Shown here in pieces: positions 11,107-23,180 of a DNA stretch of 64,000 bases. The stretch comes from Boesenbergia rotunda (taxonomy: Eukaryota; Streptophyta; Magnoliopsida; Zingiberales; Zingiberaceae). The notes beneath the pieces are model-generated. The model was not told where the DNA came from. It made no database searches and worked only from the letters and a program-made list of their open reading frames with translations. The translations under genes were made by a program, and so were the position numbers. The stretch covers positions 124,001 to 188,000 of the forward strand of contig JAGFNQ010000733.1 of the NCBI GenBank assembly GCA_024364735.1, in the 5' to 3' direction. Each line of letters begins with the position of its first letter. Within the stretch, counting starts at the first letter, position 1.

Positions 11107-11123
11107 ATCAAAAAGGGGGAGAT
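11107..11123 (+). other. Polypurine tract of Sire-E
   Basis: AAAAAGGGGGAGAT immediately precedes the LTR start TGTTGGGG, as expected for the plus-strand priming site. Confidence 0.88.
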
Positions 11124-11659
11124 TGTTGGGGCAAACAACCCTGATATGATCTGGAGGATCATGAATTTTGATGTGTGCGGTCAATATGGTTATGTTAGGG
11201 TTTGTTGTTGGACTGATATGTGTACATGAGTGTGCAGGTGTACATGTACACATGGACTTGATTGATGTCTTTAGATGAAGGATGGCATGGAGGCAAGCTG
11301 GAGGCTTGCATGCGCATTCGAGGGACCGTGGATAGCAGGGACGATGAGCCGAGGGGCACGGACTTCGAGGCATACGTGAAGGGTGGCATGGAGGCAAGCT
11401 GGAGGCTTGCGTGCGCATCCGAGGGACGAGGGCCGGAGATGAAGAGGGCGTGAAGGCAACAGTCGAGGCTGCTGGTGAGAAGTCAACCGGGTTGTGAGGG
11501 TCTGAGTATGAGTTTTTGTACTCAGGGGCTAAGCCGGGCGGGTTCGAGTGCGAGTGAAATGTACTCGGGGAGTGTAACCCTAGGCTTAGGTTCGGACCAG
11601 TCGACCGAACAGCTGGCAAAATTCGAACGTTGGGTGTAACAGTCTAATCTGAGTGGGAC

Positions 11660-11717
11660 CAGTCGACTGCCTCAGGGGCAGTCGACTGGTAGCGGCTGTT
11701 TCAGACTCGATCCCTAT
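11660..11717 (+). promoter_or_regulatory. Paired palindrome and TATA-like box, Sire-E LTR
   Basis: CAGTCGACTG boxes at 11660-11669 and 11679-11688 (9-bp spacer CCTCAGGGG) are followed about 20 bp later by CTATTTAATGG. The order and spacing match the Sire-A and Sire-G LTRs, which points to the U3 core promoter region. Confidence 0.7.
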
Positions 11718-12022
11718 TTAATGGGGCTCGTTTCATGCTTTCGTTTCTTAACGAAACAAGCTTGGTTAAGGCTTGTCAGTAGTCTCCTTGTGCTCAAAGG
11801 TTTGTTTGGTGCTGTGGCGAGGTTTCTCCACCCACAAGGAGTGACGAGGGCTAGCCGGAGGTTATCCGGGGAGTGATCCACCGACGGATTCTTGGATTAG
11901 TCACCCGTCCGGGGTGGATACCAAGTAAATCTTCCTTGTTAGCGGAGCATTGGTTAGTTTTGTTTTATTATTTTTATTGTATATTCCGCTACGCAAACTA
12001 ACAACGTAGGTGAAAAGAGTAA

Positions 12023-13424
12023 GGGGGCGTTTGGTTGAGGGTCTTCTTTGATGACCTTGGGCATGTGATTACCAGGTAATCACATAACCAAGGTTATACA
12101 GAATAAGATATAACCTAATGTGTTTGGTTTAATCTTTGGTAATGGGAAAAAAATTTGTTTGGTTGAAGGTTTTAATATATAACCTAATATGACAATCACT
12201 ATATTACCCCTAATAAATATTCCAATCCACTCATGCAAACTCTTCTTTTACCACTTGATTGTCATTGAAATGATCAGATTTTAGAAAAAAAAATACATTA
12301 CAGACAAAATATGATGTAGAATTTAGAATGCTTGCCGTAGAATTTAGAAAAAAAATACATTACGGACAAAAAAATACTGATCTTTCTGAAATACATTGAA
12401 TTATAAAACAAATACACAAGAAAAGACATAACAACTGATTCCGTAAGTTGACAAAACTACTATGCAGGAAAGGAATCAACCTCTAATTTATGCAACAATA
12501 ATCTCCACGAATATCCATGGAAAACAAACATTTACAACAGATAAAATTGCAGCTAATGATCTCACCTGGAGGCTACAATTCCATTAAATTAAATCATAGT
12601 ACAGGCATGTCCAATAACATTTACCCTGTCTAGTGTTCAATCGCCGTTTCTTCTACTTTGTGCTACCACTATCACTGATTCCATGAGCATCGGGCTCCTC
12701 GAACAGCAAATTGGAAATGATTCAGATTGAAAGAGTATCAATGAGTCCACCACACGAAAAGTCACTGATCAAGCCAAATTGTAGATAATGATGCACAAAC
12801 AAATAATCTCCTAGTTCATGCGGTGATGCCGAAAGTTGTCCCTTCTTTGGGTTCTGGCAAAGCATTTGGAATTGCGGGAGATGGATTTTTGGAAAGATCC
12901 CTCATCATGCCCTGAAGACAATAACATGAATTAGCATTTGTCAGCATGAGACTTTGTTCCTATTTTATGAATCTATTTTTTCGCTAGTTCTAAATAATTG
13001 TCAGCATGAGACTTTGATCCCTCATCATGCCCGCAGGAATCTTATTCTCTGGTGAACCAGATTCTTGGTTTGCACTAGTAGCATCACCCATGGAACCATC
13101 AGTCTTTGATTTCGAAGAGGTAAATTGACCCTTATTTCGCTGCATCCTGTATCAAGTCCAAAGAGAACTAAATTTGAAATGGCAAAGGACAGGAAAGAAA
13201 GATAGATAGAAAGAAAATAAAAAAATAAAAGAATATTTGTAACAAGTAATATTGCATTTTTGAAACAAGGGGACATGCTGTCCACATACACACAAGCAAG
13301 AAATTTCATCACCATCAATTTATTGATGCATCCCAAAAAATGTAAAATATATATCCAAGGTTTTATTGATAACCTTGGATGAATAACCAAGGTTATCAAC
13401 GAACACCCTCAACCAAACGCACCC
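12023..13424. mobile_element. PIF/Harbinger-like non-autonomous DNA transposon carrying a gene fragment
   Basis: Terminal inverted repeats GGGGGCGTTTGGTTGAGGGT (left) and the complement of GGGTGCGTTTGGTTGAGGGT (right) match for about 20 bp with one mismatch, and looser similarity runs on. The element is flanked by the 3-bp duplication TAA (12020-12022, 13425-13427), typical of PIF/Harbinger. No transposase is present. The middle carries exon pieces of a GATA/CCT transcription factor on the minus strand, which makes this a Pack-type element that has captured host sequence. It sits inside the Sire-E LTR and is therefore younger than that LTR. Confidence 0.85.
12816..13146 (-). pseudogene. Captured exons of a ZML/TIFY-type GATA factor
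   Basis: On the minus strand, exon A begins after an ACAG acceptor at 13146 and reads (R)MQRNKGQFTSSKSKTDGS to about 13030. The MQRNKGQFTS string is the signature end of the CCT domain in ZML/GATA24-like proteins. Exon B begins after CTTCAG at 12911 with GMMRDLSKNPSPAIPN and ends at TGA 12816-12818. GxxRDLSKNP matches the stretch just after the GATA zinc finger (normally ...NKGTLRDLSK), at the expected exon boundary. The zinc-finger exons between are missing, and a short duplicated block (GGGCATGATGAGGGATC and GTCTCATGCTGACA) fills the gap. It cannot encode a working factor. Confidence 0.72.
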
Positions 13425-13473
13425 TAAAAGAATTGCTATTCACCCCCCTCTAGCGTACGGAAACGATCCAACA

Positions 13474-14462
13474 TATTTTTTCATGTGGCTCTTCAACTTC
13501 TCTTCATCCAATAAAGAGAAATTTTTCATCTTCCTCTATTATTAATTTATTAAACATTTTAATAAATTAATATCTCATTTAAATGTGGTTAAGTCTAATC
13601 TAAATGAGTCAAACTCAAATTAGATCTCAATCCCATAATCCAATTGGATTCACTTGAGTCTAACTCAATTAATCCAATTCAGATCAAATCTTAGTCAAAC
13701 TAAGATCAATTAATCTCCGAAGCATCGTGTCCTTAGTGTGTAACCTAATAGGTTCTCGTAACGTTGACAGTATGTCTAAACCGCTTTAGACACATAAGCA
13801 ATGAGCGGCATCTAGCAATGTATTATTACTACCCAAGTGATGAGAAAATCGAGATCCGACTTAACCTCCATGACTATGATAATATATGACCTTGTCCTTC
13901 CATCCACGATATATAGATTGACCAATGAGGCATAGACCGTGTCATCCTCGATCAATCTTTATATTTCTTGATCCCCGAGTAGACTTACTCAAACAAATGA
14001 GCTCAATATCTCATATTGACTCATTTGAGCATCACCATGCGTTTTAGTAGTCCTACTCGATCAAGGGGCCCACAAATATCACTCCCATCATATGGGAGGG
14101 ATAGATCCCATATACATCACTCACATTCTTCTGCATAATTCATTACATATACAGTGATCGCCTTTATAGTCCACCCTATTACGGGTGACGTTTGACGATA
14201 CCAAACTACATAACACCTTATGTAGGGAACCGTAGTGACTTCAGGTCTAAGGACTATTCATACTAATAGTCACATGAGAAAGTTTATGACACTTATATGA
14301 CAATCTATGAAACTTTTCCATGGCAGGTCAATTTAGTACACATTCTCTAATGTATACCCATGTATCAACTTGATATTATATATCCATGACTTGTGAGCTC
14401 AAGTCATCAATTGACCTATATGCTAGTCTCCATGCATTAATATTGTCCTTGAATATTAATGC
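13474..14462 (-). repeat. Copia-type LTR fragment Cop-C (inverted)
   Basis: There are no ORFs. The last 60 bases, read in reverse, match 27075-27127 closely (GACAATATTAATGCATGGAG against GACAATATTAATACATGGAG), so the two are copies of one LTR family in opposite orientations. The sequence is cut on the left by the end of Sire-E and on the right by the Cop-B1 insertion. Assigning it to an LTR rather than another repeat rests on that second copy starting TGTTAGTAGG. Confidence 0.55.
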
Positions 14463-16052
14463 TGTTAGGATGTATACTAAAGCCTAGCTTTTGTATGAAC
14501 ATCTATTTTGGAATAAGAATCACAATGGTCATGTGTTTGCATTTTATATTTGTTATATATATGCAATTGTCTGTTACTTTACATTGTAGATAACATGGTG
14601 TGTGGTGCCACACAGAAGATCATATTATCAATTCTTTGTAAAGTATAAGTAGTGGCTCACAACCGAGATGGATTTGGACAAACCATTGGAATGGTTGTAG
14701 TGTAATTTGATATTAGTCTATCTTGACTATAGAATTACACTAGTACACTTTGTGTGTATTGAGTAGGACCGATTTGAGGTTGTTCGATTTATACTGACTA
14801 TATAATTGAACAAATTCTTAGATTATTATAGATGTACATGCTCTTAATCCCGATATAATAATGGACACATGTACTTAATATTTATTTCTTTAATTTACCA
14901 ATGGGCGAGATTTATTCATTAAATCAATATGGCCGATAAATTGGGAAATAATATTATTTACATAGTGTGCCGTTGATTATAGAAGGAAACCGTGTCCTAA
15001 TTATTTTAGGATGATGATGTCCTCTTGAGGAACTCATAAAGATTATCATGTAAATCCTGCAGGAGGACTTGGTCCGACATGATAATAAGGTTGGGTGGTA
15101 CTACTCTTGGAGTTAGATATTAATTAATTAAATTATCAGTAATTTAATTAATTAATGGACATGCGATATCTTAAACACAGGGAGATAATGCACACATAAT
15201 AAGGTGGAGCCCATATATTATTATGGGGTTGGTGCGGTAGTTCAATAATAACACATTAGTGGAGCGGGTTATTATTAACGGGTCGGGTTGGGATCCGTTA
15301 GGAGACCAAAATCAACTCCTCCTCATGGTCCCTATTGTAGCCTATAAATATCCTCATAAGCCATCATGAACAAAAACCTAAGTCTTGATTTTTTCTCTCT
15401 CTCTCTCTCTCTCGCCTAGGGTTCGGTGCCGCAAGCAAAGAAGGAGGAAGGAGGGGATTCGGCTAGGGTGGTAAAGGAAGGAAGTGAGTTCTCTTCTTCT
15501 CCTCCCTTCTTCTCTTCCTATCCTTTGGGCGTGCGACATCAACAAGCAAGGAGGGGGCGCGGCAACAAGAAGGAAGGAGAGTGTTCTTCTTTCTCCTTCT
15601 TTGGTCGTTGCAAGCAAGAAGGAGATTGTTCTTCATTCTCCTTCTTTGGTCGGCGCATGCAAGAAGAGGAAGAAGTGGGCTTTCGGTTGGTGGCTTTGTT
15701 TCTTAGAAGATCATCACCCACACGACGTCCAAGAAGAGGATAGGAATACAATAGAAGATCAAGAGGTAAAACAAGAGGTATGTTCTTGTTTCATTCTTGT
15801 ATTAGTTATTGTTTATATCTTGGACCCCGAATTGAACATAAGAACCGGCGATCCATAATTCATCATCTATTCCCGGCTAATCGATAAAGGAGTTAGATTG
15901 CTTGAACAATAAGTTTGTTCAAGCGATCACTCAATCGAATAGCACGATGATGAACTAGGTCATTCGGAAAGTTTTCTTTCCATCCGGATTAGTTCTAATC
16001 AATGGAATTTTAATTCGGGATACGGAGAGGACCATAACCCAAACTACCAACA
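14463..16052 (+). repeat. Cop-B1 5' LTR
   Basis: It starts TGTTAGGATGTATAC and ends ACTACCAACA, 1590 bp. It has a TATA-like TATAAATA near 15344, a CT run at about 15393-15413 and a purine-rich stretch (15430-15700) full of GAAGAAGG. The same features recur in the Cop-B2 LTR (61649-63225). ORFs in the purine-rich part reflect composition rather than genes. Confidence 0.92.
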
Positions 16053-16053
16053 T

Positions 16054-16067
16054 TTGGTATCAGAGTC
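16054..16067 (+). other. Primer-binding site of Cop-B1
   Basis: TTGGTATCAGAGTC follows the LTR end by one base. It is the usual plant initiator-tRNA match with one variant base. Confidence 0.9.
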
Positions 16068-17097
16068 ATGGTTTCCGGTTTTATGTGTTTTGGATTCAGT
16101 TACATTCATGCTTTTCATATATAATATGTCGGATAATAGTAGGATGTGCAATAGGCTAACTTTTTGGTTGCAGGCATAAGATCCAACTATTATTGCTATG
16201 TGATTGTGTATGATTGTATGTGTGATTGTATTTATTTGAATCCTCAGGGTTGACGAGGCATTTGTATTTAATTGTAATTAAATACGTCAATGTTTAGCCG
16301 CTTAATTTTAATTTATTTCGATCTAGTTTTTTTGTACACTTCTTCGTGGAGTATAGGATCGATGGATGTAAATTAAAATTAAATTATTTTCTCGACTCGT
16401 TTCCCTACTTGTGCGGCTAAAGGAGGAGGAGGAGACGAGGTGACAACACGACTGGAGGCGTATTGGAGAACAAAAGTCATAATAGTTGGAAATTTAGATT
16501 TTCATATTTATTGCTTGTTGTTTAATATGCTTGTTGTGCATGCTTGTGAAAATTCCTCGTTTTTAAAAATAACTAAGTGGGTGAGGGAATCTTTGAGTCC
16601 CGTGGCCTCCATTACTAATTTGATAAGTGATGCATACAAACTTGCGCGTTGACTTTGAGTGCCTTCCTCCATATCAGATGAGTTTGTTTTGCAGATTACT
16701 AGATCAAATATGATTTTAGGAAATTATTTAGGAGCGTGTAATCTTCCCCATCGGAAGGGACATAATCCTAGATAATTGACTTAGTATCGTGTAATGATGT
16801 ACACTTAGATGCAATTAATAGTAGCATCCCCATCGAAGTCACTGCTATTATTTGTATGCCCGAAGATAAACCAACTATTAATTTTATTTGTCAAAAGGTA
16901 AGGTTGACAAGATAATAAAATTAATTGGTAAAACCTCCTCTTACAAATGTTCGAATTAGTATACGTCCACACTATCGTGGCATACGAAATTCACGGTGTT
17001 TTGAGGTGTTGGTGATTTTAAAATTTTATTGTTTGAGGAATCAATATTATTTTAAAATCTAATATTTTGACCATTGTGATTCTCAGGATTTTTGAAA
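16068..17097 (+). other. Cop-B1 leader, non-coding
   Basis: About 1 kb between the primer-binding site and gag, AT-rich. It aligns with 60349-61632 of Cop-B2 in reverse, and at the matching place it lacks the SINE found there, so it preserves the empty site near 16770. Confidence 0.75.
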
Positions 17098-17890
17098 ATG
17101 ACTTTCAATCCTCTTGCTGTGATTTTAAAAGAAAACAAGCTTATTGGTCCTAACTATATTGATTGGAAAAGAAACTTGGATATTGTCTTGATTGCTGAGG
17201 AGTATAAATTTGTAATTTTTGAGATATGTCCCGCTAAGCCTAGAGATGATTCTAGTGAAGAGGAGAAAGAGAGTTATAGGAAGTGAGTAAAGGCAGATGA
17301 GATGACGTGGTTTTATATTTTGGCTTCCATGTCAAATGTACTGCAACATCAGCATCAGACCTTCGCTACTGCTTATGACATGATGCTCAATCTCAAGGAA
17401 CTCTTCGGACACCAGAATTGGGCTGCTAGCCAAGAGGCTATGAGGAATTTGATGATGACCACCATGGCTGAAGGGACACCCTTAAGGGATCATGTCCTCA
17501 AGATGATGACTCATTTGAATGAGATGGAAGTCCTGGAGTTGAAATCGATGGGGAAACCCAGGTCGATATCATTCTCCAGACACTACTCAGGAGTTTTGAC
17601 CAGTTCCGCCTGAACTAAAATATGAACAAATGGACGTATTCGTTGGCGGAACTTCTGACAGAACTCTAGGCGGCAGAGGGGCTGTTTCGTCAAAGTGCTC
17701 AAGCTTATGTTGCTGAAAACGTTTCTACTTCTAAGTCGAAAGGCGGTAAGAAGAAGAAGAAACAAGTTGGTTCGACAAAGAAAGCAGCTGGATCTCAAGG
17801 TGGTGTGAAGAAACCAAAAGGTAAGTGCTTCACATGCAAGCAGACTGGACATTGGAAGGTGGACTGTCCCCGCCGAAAGAAGAAAAATCA
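17098..17890 (+). pseudogene. Cop-B1 gag and zinc knuckle
   Basis: From ATG 17098 (MTFNPLAVILKENKL) the frame matches copia gag of the UBN2 type: GPNYIDWKRNLDIVL, then LNLKELFGHQNW and MRDHVLKMM-like LRDHVLKMMTHLNEMEVL. A TGG to TGA change at about 17284 gives a stop, and a frameshift near 17550 moves the rest to another frame. The knuckle CFTCKQTGHWKVDC lies at about 17826-17868, after a Lys-rich linker, with all four ligands intact. The Cop-B2 copy (59560-60348) lacks the first of these lesions. Confidence 0.88.
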
Positions 17891-20386
17891 AGGTATATCT
17901 TTTTCATTAGTTGTTGAATCATGTTTAGCGGTACTATCTACCGGTACCTGGTGTGTAGATACGGGAGCCACTGATCATGTCTGCAATTCATTACAAGTGT
18001 TCCAGGAAACCAGACGACTACGTGAGGGCGAGATTACTGTCTATATGGGCAAAGCTACGGAGGTGGCGGCTATTGCAGTGGGAGATGTTTATTTATCTTT
18101 TGCTAAGAATAAATGTTTGGTTTTGAGAAATTATCTTTACATACCTTGTTTTAGAAAGAATTTAATTTTAGTTTCTAAATTATTTATGGATGGATATTTT
18201 ATTTCTTTTAATGACAAAATTGTTATCAAAAGGAATAGGGAGATTATCTGTTCTGGTGCGTTGGTTGACAATTTGTATACTTTTAATCCAATAACTCCCA
18301 CGATGCAAATGGAAATTAATAACACATCGTCTAATTCTAATAAGAGGAATGAACCTTCGAAAATGAACCAATCATATTTTTGGCATCTAAGGTTGGGTCA
18401 TATTAACTTGAGTAGAATTCAAAGGTTGATAGCCGATGGACCTTTGGGTTCATTGGTGGTGGAAGATTTCCAACCTGCGAATCTTGCTTGGAAGGAAAAA
18501 TGACCAAGAGGCCTTTTAAGGTCAAGGGGTATAGAGCCAAAGAAGTGTTGGAATTGGTTCATTTTGATTTGTGCGGTCCTATGTCTATCCATGCAAGAGG
18601 TGGTTTCGAATATTTCGTCTCATTTATAGACGACTATTTGAGATATGGATACATTTACCTGATACGCCGCAAGTCTGAGTGTTTTGACAATTTCAAAGAA
18701 TACAAGGTTGATGTGGAGAAACGTCATGATAAAAGTATCAAGACACTACGGTCTGATCATGGTGGTGAGTACCTCTTGGGAGAGTTTAGGAGTTACTTAT
18801 CAGAGGCTGGGATTCAATCCCAATTGTCCGCACCTGGTACACCCCAACAGAATGGTGTGGTGGGGCGAAGGAATAGGATTCTTATAGAAATGGTTAGATC
18901 GATGATGAGTTATTCTGAATTACCAAATTCATTCTGGGGATATGCTCTGGAAACAACAGTGTACATTCTGAACTTGGTACCTTCTAAATCAGTACCCTCT
19001 ACTCCCACAGAATTGTGGAATGGGCGTAAGCCCAGTCTGAGACATATTCGGATTTGGGGTAGTCCAGCACATGTGTTGAAGGGAGACGCTGATAAGTTGG
19101 AATCTTGTACAGAAGTTCTTTTGTTTGTAGGCTATCCTAGAGGAATGAAAGATGGTTTATTTTATAGTCCTAAAGATCAGAAGGTCATCGTTAGCACGAA
19201 TACCCGATTTTTAAAGGAGGACTATGTAATGGACCACAAGCCCATGAGTAAAATTGTTCTAGAGGAAATGAGAGGGGAAGTTCCTACTTCAGTACCAATG
19301 GTACAGGATGATATACCACAAGTGACTGCACCGTGTGTCACTAATACATAGGTAGTACCTTGTCGTAGTGGGAGGGTTATTAGACAACCTGGCAGATTCA
19401 TGTTTTTGGGAGTCTTCGGACTTGGTCCCTGGTGAACATGAACCTGATTCTTGGACCTATGACGAAGCACTCCAAGATAAAGATGTGGTATCTTGGCAAA
19501 AGGCGATGAAATCTGAGATAGAATCTATGGATTCTAATCAAGTCTGGGAGCTAGTAGAACCACCTGATGGTGTAAAAGCCATTGCATGTAAGTGGATCTA
19601 CAAAAGGAAGAGAGGATCAGACGGAAAGGTGGAAACCTTTAAAGCAAGGCTTGTTGCGAAGGGTATACTCAGAAAGAGGGGATCGATTATGAGGAAACCT
19701 TTTCGCCGGTAGCCATGCTTAAGTCTATCCAGATTCTCTTGTCTGTTGCTGCTCATATGGATTATGAGGTTTCACAAATGGATATTAAGACAGCTTTCCT
19801 TAATGGAAGTCTTGAAGAAAACATTTATATGAAGCTACAAGAGGGATTCATTGCAAAGGGCAAAGAGCATCTTGTGTGCAAGCTTAATAGGTCTATTTAT
19901 GGATTGAAACAAGCTTCAGGATCTTGGAACATCCAGTTTGATGAGGTAATCCAGTCTTATGGATTCATACAAAGTCCAGATGAGTCTTGTGTATACAAGC
20001 GAAGTGACAGAAACGTAGTGATATTTCTTGTACTATACGTTGATGACATTTTGCTCATTGGCAACAATGTCAAAGTGTTATCAGACATAAGGGTATGATT
20101 ATCCAAACAGTTTGATATGAAGGACTTGGGAGAAGCTGGACACATCCTTGGGATCACAGTTATAAGGGATCGCAAGAAAAGGATGTTATGCTTATCTCAA
20201 GCTTCGTATATTGACACTATTCTAGCCGTTTTAGCATGCAAAACTCCAAGAAAAGTTTTCTAACTTTTCGGCATAGAGTACCTTTATCTAAAGAGATGTG
20301 TCTTAAAACATCAAAGGAGATAGAGGAGATGAAAGCAGTTCCTTATGCTTTGGCTGTAGGAAGCCTAATGTATGCTATGTTATGTA
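17891..20386 (+). pseudogene. Cop-B1 pol: protease, integrase and reverse transcriptase
   Basis: Protease is visible at WCVDTGATDHVCNS (about 17950-17990, catalytic Asp present). The GAG-pre-integrase zinc region follows, with WHLRLGHINLSRIQRL near 18380. The integrase core is at 18500-19200 with DLCGPMS, FIDDY, TLRSDHGGEY and PGTPQQNGV, and shows the D, D and E acidic residues in order. RT follows with WIYKRKRGSDGKVETFKARL, AFLNGSLEENIYMK and LYVDDILLIGNN near 20030. Frameshifts near 18490, 19350 and 19670 and stops such as TGA at 20096 break it. It ends at the solo-LTR insertion. Confidence 0.9.
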
Positions 20387-21949
20387 TGTTGGGATTCCTG
20401 GTCGCGCATGGGAAACCTCTCCATGTCTCCGGATTAAAATTTTTCAATCCGAATGGAGAACAATTTCCCACATGACCGACTCATCATCGTGCTAATCGAT
20501 TCGAGCGACCGCTTGAACAAACAAGTTGTTCTAGCAATCAAACTCGTCCAACCGATTAGCCGCGGAATAGACGATGAGTGGATCACCGATTTTTGTGTTT
20601 ATCATCAGGATCCAAGATAATTAATTAACATAATTAATTAAACAATAATTAACATGCAATTAATTATCAACATGAAATAATAGCAAGATCATATGAAAGG
20701 AACCAAAACAAAAGGTTACCTCTTGTTTACCTCGCGATCTTCTACTGTATGAACCCACCTCTTCTTGAACGTCGTGTGGGCGATGATCTACCAAGAACCG
20801 AAGTCACCAAAGCCACCAACTACTCCTCTTCCACTAGCGCCGAAAACCCTAGCCCCTAGGGTTGTTGCCGCCGGCCACCTCAAGGAGGAAGAAGAAGATG
20901 AAGGAGAAGAGAAAGAGTTCTTCTCCTTCACTTGAACCCTAACTGGCCTCCTCCTTGTCTTCCTATCTTGCGGCGCCAAGCTCCACAAGGAAGAACAACC
21001 TCTTCTCCCCTTCTTCCAAGCTCTCGGCGCTAAGCACCACCAAGGAAGAGGACTCCTCCTTACCCGCCGACCAACCCTTCTTCTTCATTTGTTGCTGCAC
21101 GCCACAAAGGAGGAGAGGTCTCCTCCTTGTCTAGTGATCGCCGGCCACAAAGAAGAAAGGAAGAGAAGAAGAGAAGGTGAGGAAAAAACCAAGTTCTTTC
21201 CTTTTCCTTCTAACCGCCGGCGTGATCTAGGAGAGAGAAGGGAAAGAGAGAGGAGAGGAGAGGCTTAGGGTTGGATGATCAATTGGATGCCTTTGTCTCA
21301 TGACTCCATGAGGTATATATAGGCTACAATAGGGACCATGAGGAGGAGTTGAGTCTTGGCCACCCAATGGATCAAAGCCCGATCCATTAATGATGATCCA
21401 TTCCACTAGAGGATCACTATTGATCTACCTCACCAACCCCCATATTTAAATATGGGCTCCACATATTATGTAACGCCCGTTTTTTTTTCTTTTTTTTTTC
21501 TAAGCGGCGTTACGTTAACATGCTTAGGGCATGTAGACATCATAAGGCAGCGGAATAACTTAACTTATACATGCCCTGTTACCATTCTTAACTTATTGAC
21601 ATGGGAACCTTAGCATATTAACTTTGAACTTAAGCATCATATCATGTCTCACATAACATCATATCATAAGGTTCCAAAGTCATTATTCGAACACATAAGT
21701 AAACATATAGTTCCTGGGCCAAGTCACTACGTCACACATGCGTTCTTGCCCTCCTGCTGCTTCCTTCATTATCCCCTTGAATGATCTGCGGTATAAGGAA
21801 ATAAGACTATAAGCACACAGGCTTAGTAAGACTCTTTCCTACTCACAAAACCATCCATCATTCATCATCTCATAATGAGCACATAAAACATTAACATACT
21901 TGGTGCTCTACTTAGAACATAACATCTTGCATCACTTATCGTATACATA

Positions 21950-22420
21950 GCATGGCATGAACATAAACATAGTAACATTCTAAGCATGGCATGATACATG
22001 GCATAAACATAAACATCATAGACATTCTAAGCATGGCATAATTCATTCATTCTCATGGCACAATTCATAAACATAGTGAACATTCTAAGCATGGCATAAT
22101 TCACGGCATATCGTAAACATAGTGAACATTCTAAGCATGACATAATTCATTCAGTCTCATGGCACAATTCATAAACATAGTGAACATTCTAAGCATGGCA
22201 TAATTCATGGCATATCATAAACATAGTGAACATTCTAAGCATGGCATAATTCATTCAGTCTCATGGCACAATTCATAAACATAGTGAACATTCTAAGCAT
22301 GGCATAATTCATGGCATATCGTAAACATAGTGAACATTCTAAGCATGACATAATTCATGGCATAAATCATAAACATAGTGAACATTCTAAGCATGGCATA
22401 ATTCATTCATTCTCATGCAT
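21950..22420. repeat. Tandem array with the unit GTGAACATTCTAAGCATG
   Basis: At least six copies of a half-unit containing AACATAGTGAACATTC, with spacings alternating between about 47 and 58 bp, so the true unit is about 105 bp. It lies within the gypsy solo LTR. Confidence 0.85.
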
Positions 22421-22639
22421 ACTTCTTAACATGAAACGTAAGCATAAAGTCTTATCAACATAGCATAATGCATAACATGAATGGATGCATGAGTGGAATG
22501 CATATACATAAGGATGCTTAACTTTTAAAACATACTTTTCATTGCTTAAACATAATCATCATAACATCATTTAGGGTCCCCGGCTTGTACCACATACATA
22601 CATCATTGCGCGCATCCCTAGCAAGTCCGAGGTCGCGAG

Positions 22640-22790
22640 CCCCAACCTACTAGGGTAAGGACAGCATAGTCGGTAGTCCTCGAACCAAGGCGTTCTTAAG
22701 GTGCCCATCCCTGTTGCACAGCTCCGGTAGTGCCAGAACCGTGGACAGCTACGGTAGTCCAAAACCGGGGCGTTCTTAAGGTGCCCATCC
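22640..22790. repeat. Short duplication around GGGCGTTCTTAAGGTGCCCA
   Basis: Two copies of a 25-30 bp stretch ending GTGCCCATCCCT, near 22688 and 22767, each preceded by GGTAGTCC and separated by related text. Confidence 0.75.
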
Positions 22791-22879
22791 CTTGGACCCA
22801 TACTTCGGTTCGGTACAAGCCCATACATAAAGTAAAATACTTTTCATGCTTCATCATTCATATGGCATTCATGGCATCT

Positions 22880-23180
22880 TTAACATAGCATAACTTGTTA
22901 CGGCTCGGCCCGTCTACCAGCCCATTTACCAGTCCTCACGACCGTCGTACCGTCGACCATCGACCGTGCCGTCTTAGCATATTTATGCCTTAAAGACATA
23001 AGCATCATCTTTCATTCATCATCATTCATTTAACATAGCATAACTTGTTACGGCTCGGCCCGTCTACCGGCCCATTTACCGGTCCTCACGACCGTCGTAC
23101 CGTCGACCATCGACCGTGCCGTCTTAGCATATTTATGCCTTAAAGACATAAGCATCATCTTTCATTCATCATCATTCATA
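22880..23180. repeat. 149-bp tandem duplication
   Basis: Two nearly identical copies begin at TAGCATAACTTGTTACGGCTCGG (near 22885 and 23034) and end at CATTCATCATCATTCAT. They include GTACCGTCGACCATCGACCG. Very few differences are visible between the copies. Confidence 0.88.

Larger units (their letters stand above)
9901..11123 (+). other. Non-coding 3' interior of Sire-E
   Basis: There is no supported gene. The region holds the palindrome pair at 10723-10751, two purine tracts (AGGGGGAGGTT near 10397 and 11003) and the final polypurine tract before the LTR. The wording around 'gtcaaagggg' and 'ttaagggggaggtt' recurs in Sire-A (43130-43380, 49550-49660) and in reverse in Sire-G (53730-53970). 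Confidence 0.7.
8568..13473 (+). mobile_element. Sirevirus-like copia element Sire-E, 3' part
   Basis: The order on the plus strand is promoter-like block (8568-8593), spliced env-position ORF, about 1.2 kb of non-coding 3' interior, polypurine tract, and a 3' LTR starting TGTTGGGGCAAAC and ending CGATCCAACA. The tract AAAAAGGGGGAGATT, the LTR 3' motif TTCACCCCCCTCTAGC and the palindromes match the Sire-A and Sire-G elements, which have Sirevirus-type pol. Gag and pol are not visible, because Gy1 interrupts the element at 8567 and its left part is outside the window. Confidence 0.82.
11124..13473 (+). repeat. Sire-E 3' LTR (interrupted)
   Basis: It starts TGTTGGGGCAAAC and ends CGATCCAACA. 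Removing the 1.4-kb DNA transposon and one TAA leaves about 945 bp, the same size as the other Sirevirus LTRs here (918-952 bp). It holds GC-rich imperfect repeats around GCATCCGAGGGACGAG (11290-11440), a palindrome pair at 11660-11688, a TATA-like CTATTTAATGG near 11707, the conserved box GGATTAGTCACCC near 11894 and the C-rich TTCACCCCCCTCTAGC near its end. Antisense ORFs in the repeats are not credible. Confidence 0.88.

Noticed and set aside
11101..11619. 172-codon minus ORF over the Sire-E LTR start
   Set aside because: It spans the polypurine tract and LTR boundary, is Pro/Ser/His-rich from repeats, and is antisense to the element.
13025..13399. 124-codon minus ORF in the Harbinger-like element
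   Set aside because: It runs in a different frame from the captured exon and has no transposase or other domain.
15426..15858. Overlapping ORFs in the Cop-B1 LTR purine-rich stretch
   Set aside because: Open only because of GAAGGA/CTTCCT composition. The corresponding Cop-B2 LTR stretch does not keep the same frames.
21950..22420. CRISPR-like spaced repeats
   Set aside because: Units vary, the spacing alternates, and the intervening text is itself repeated. This is a tandem array in a plant LTR.
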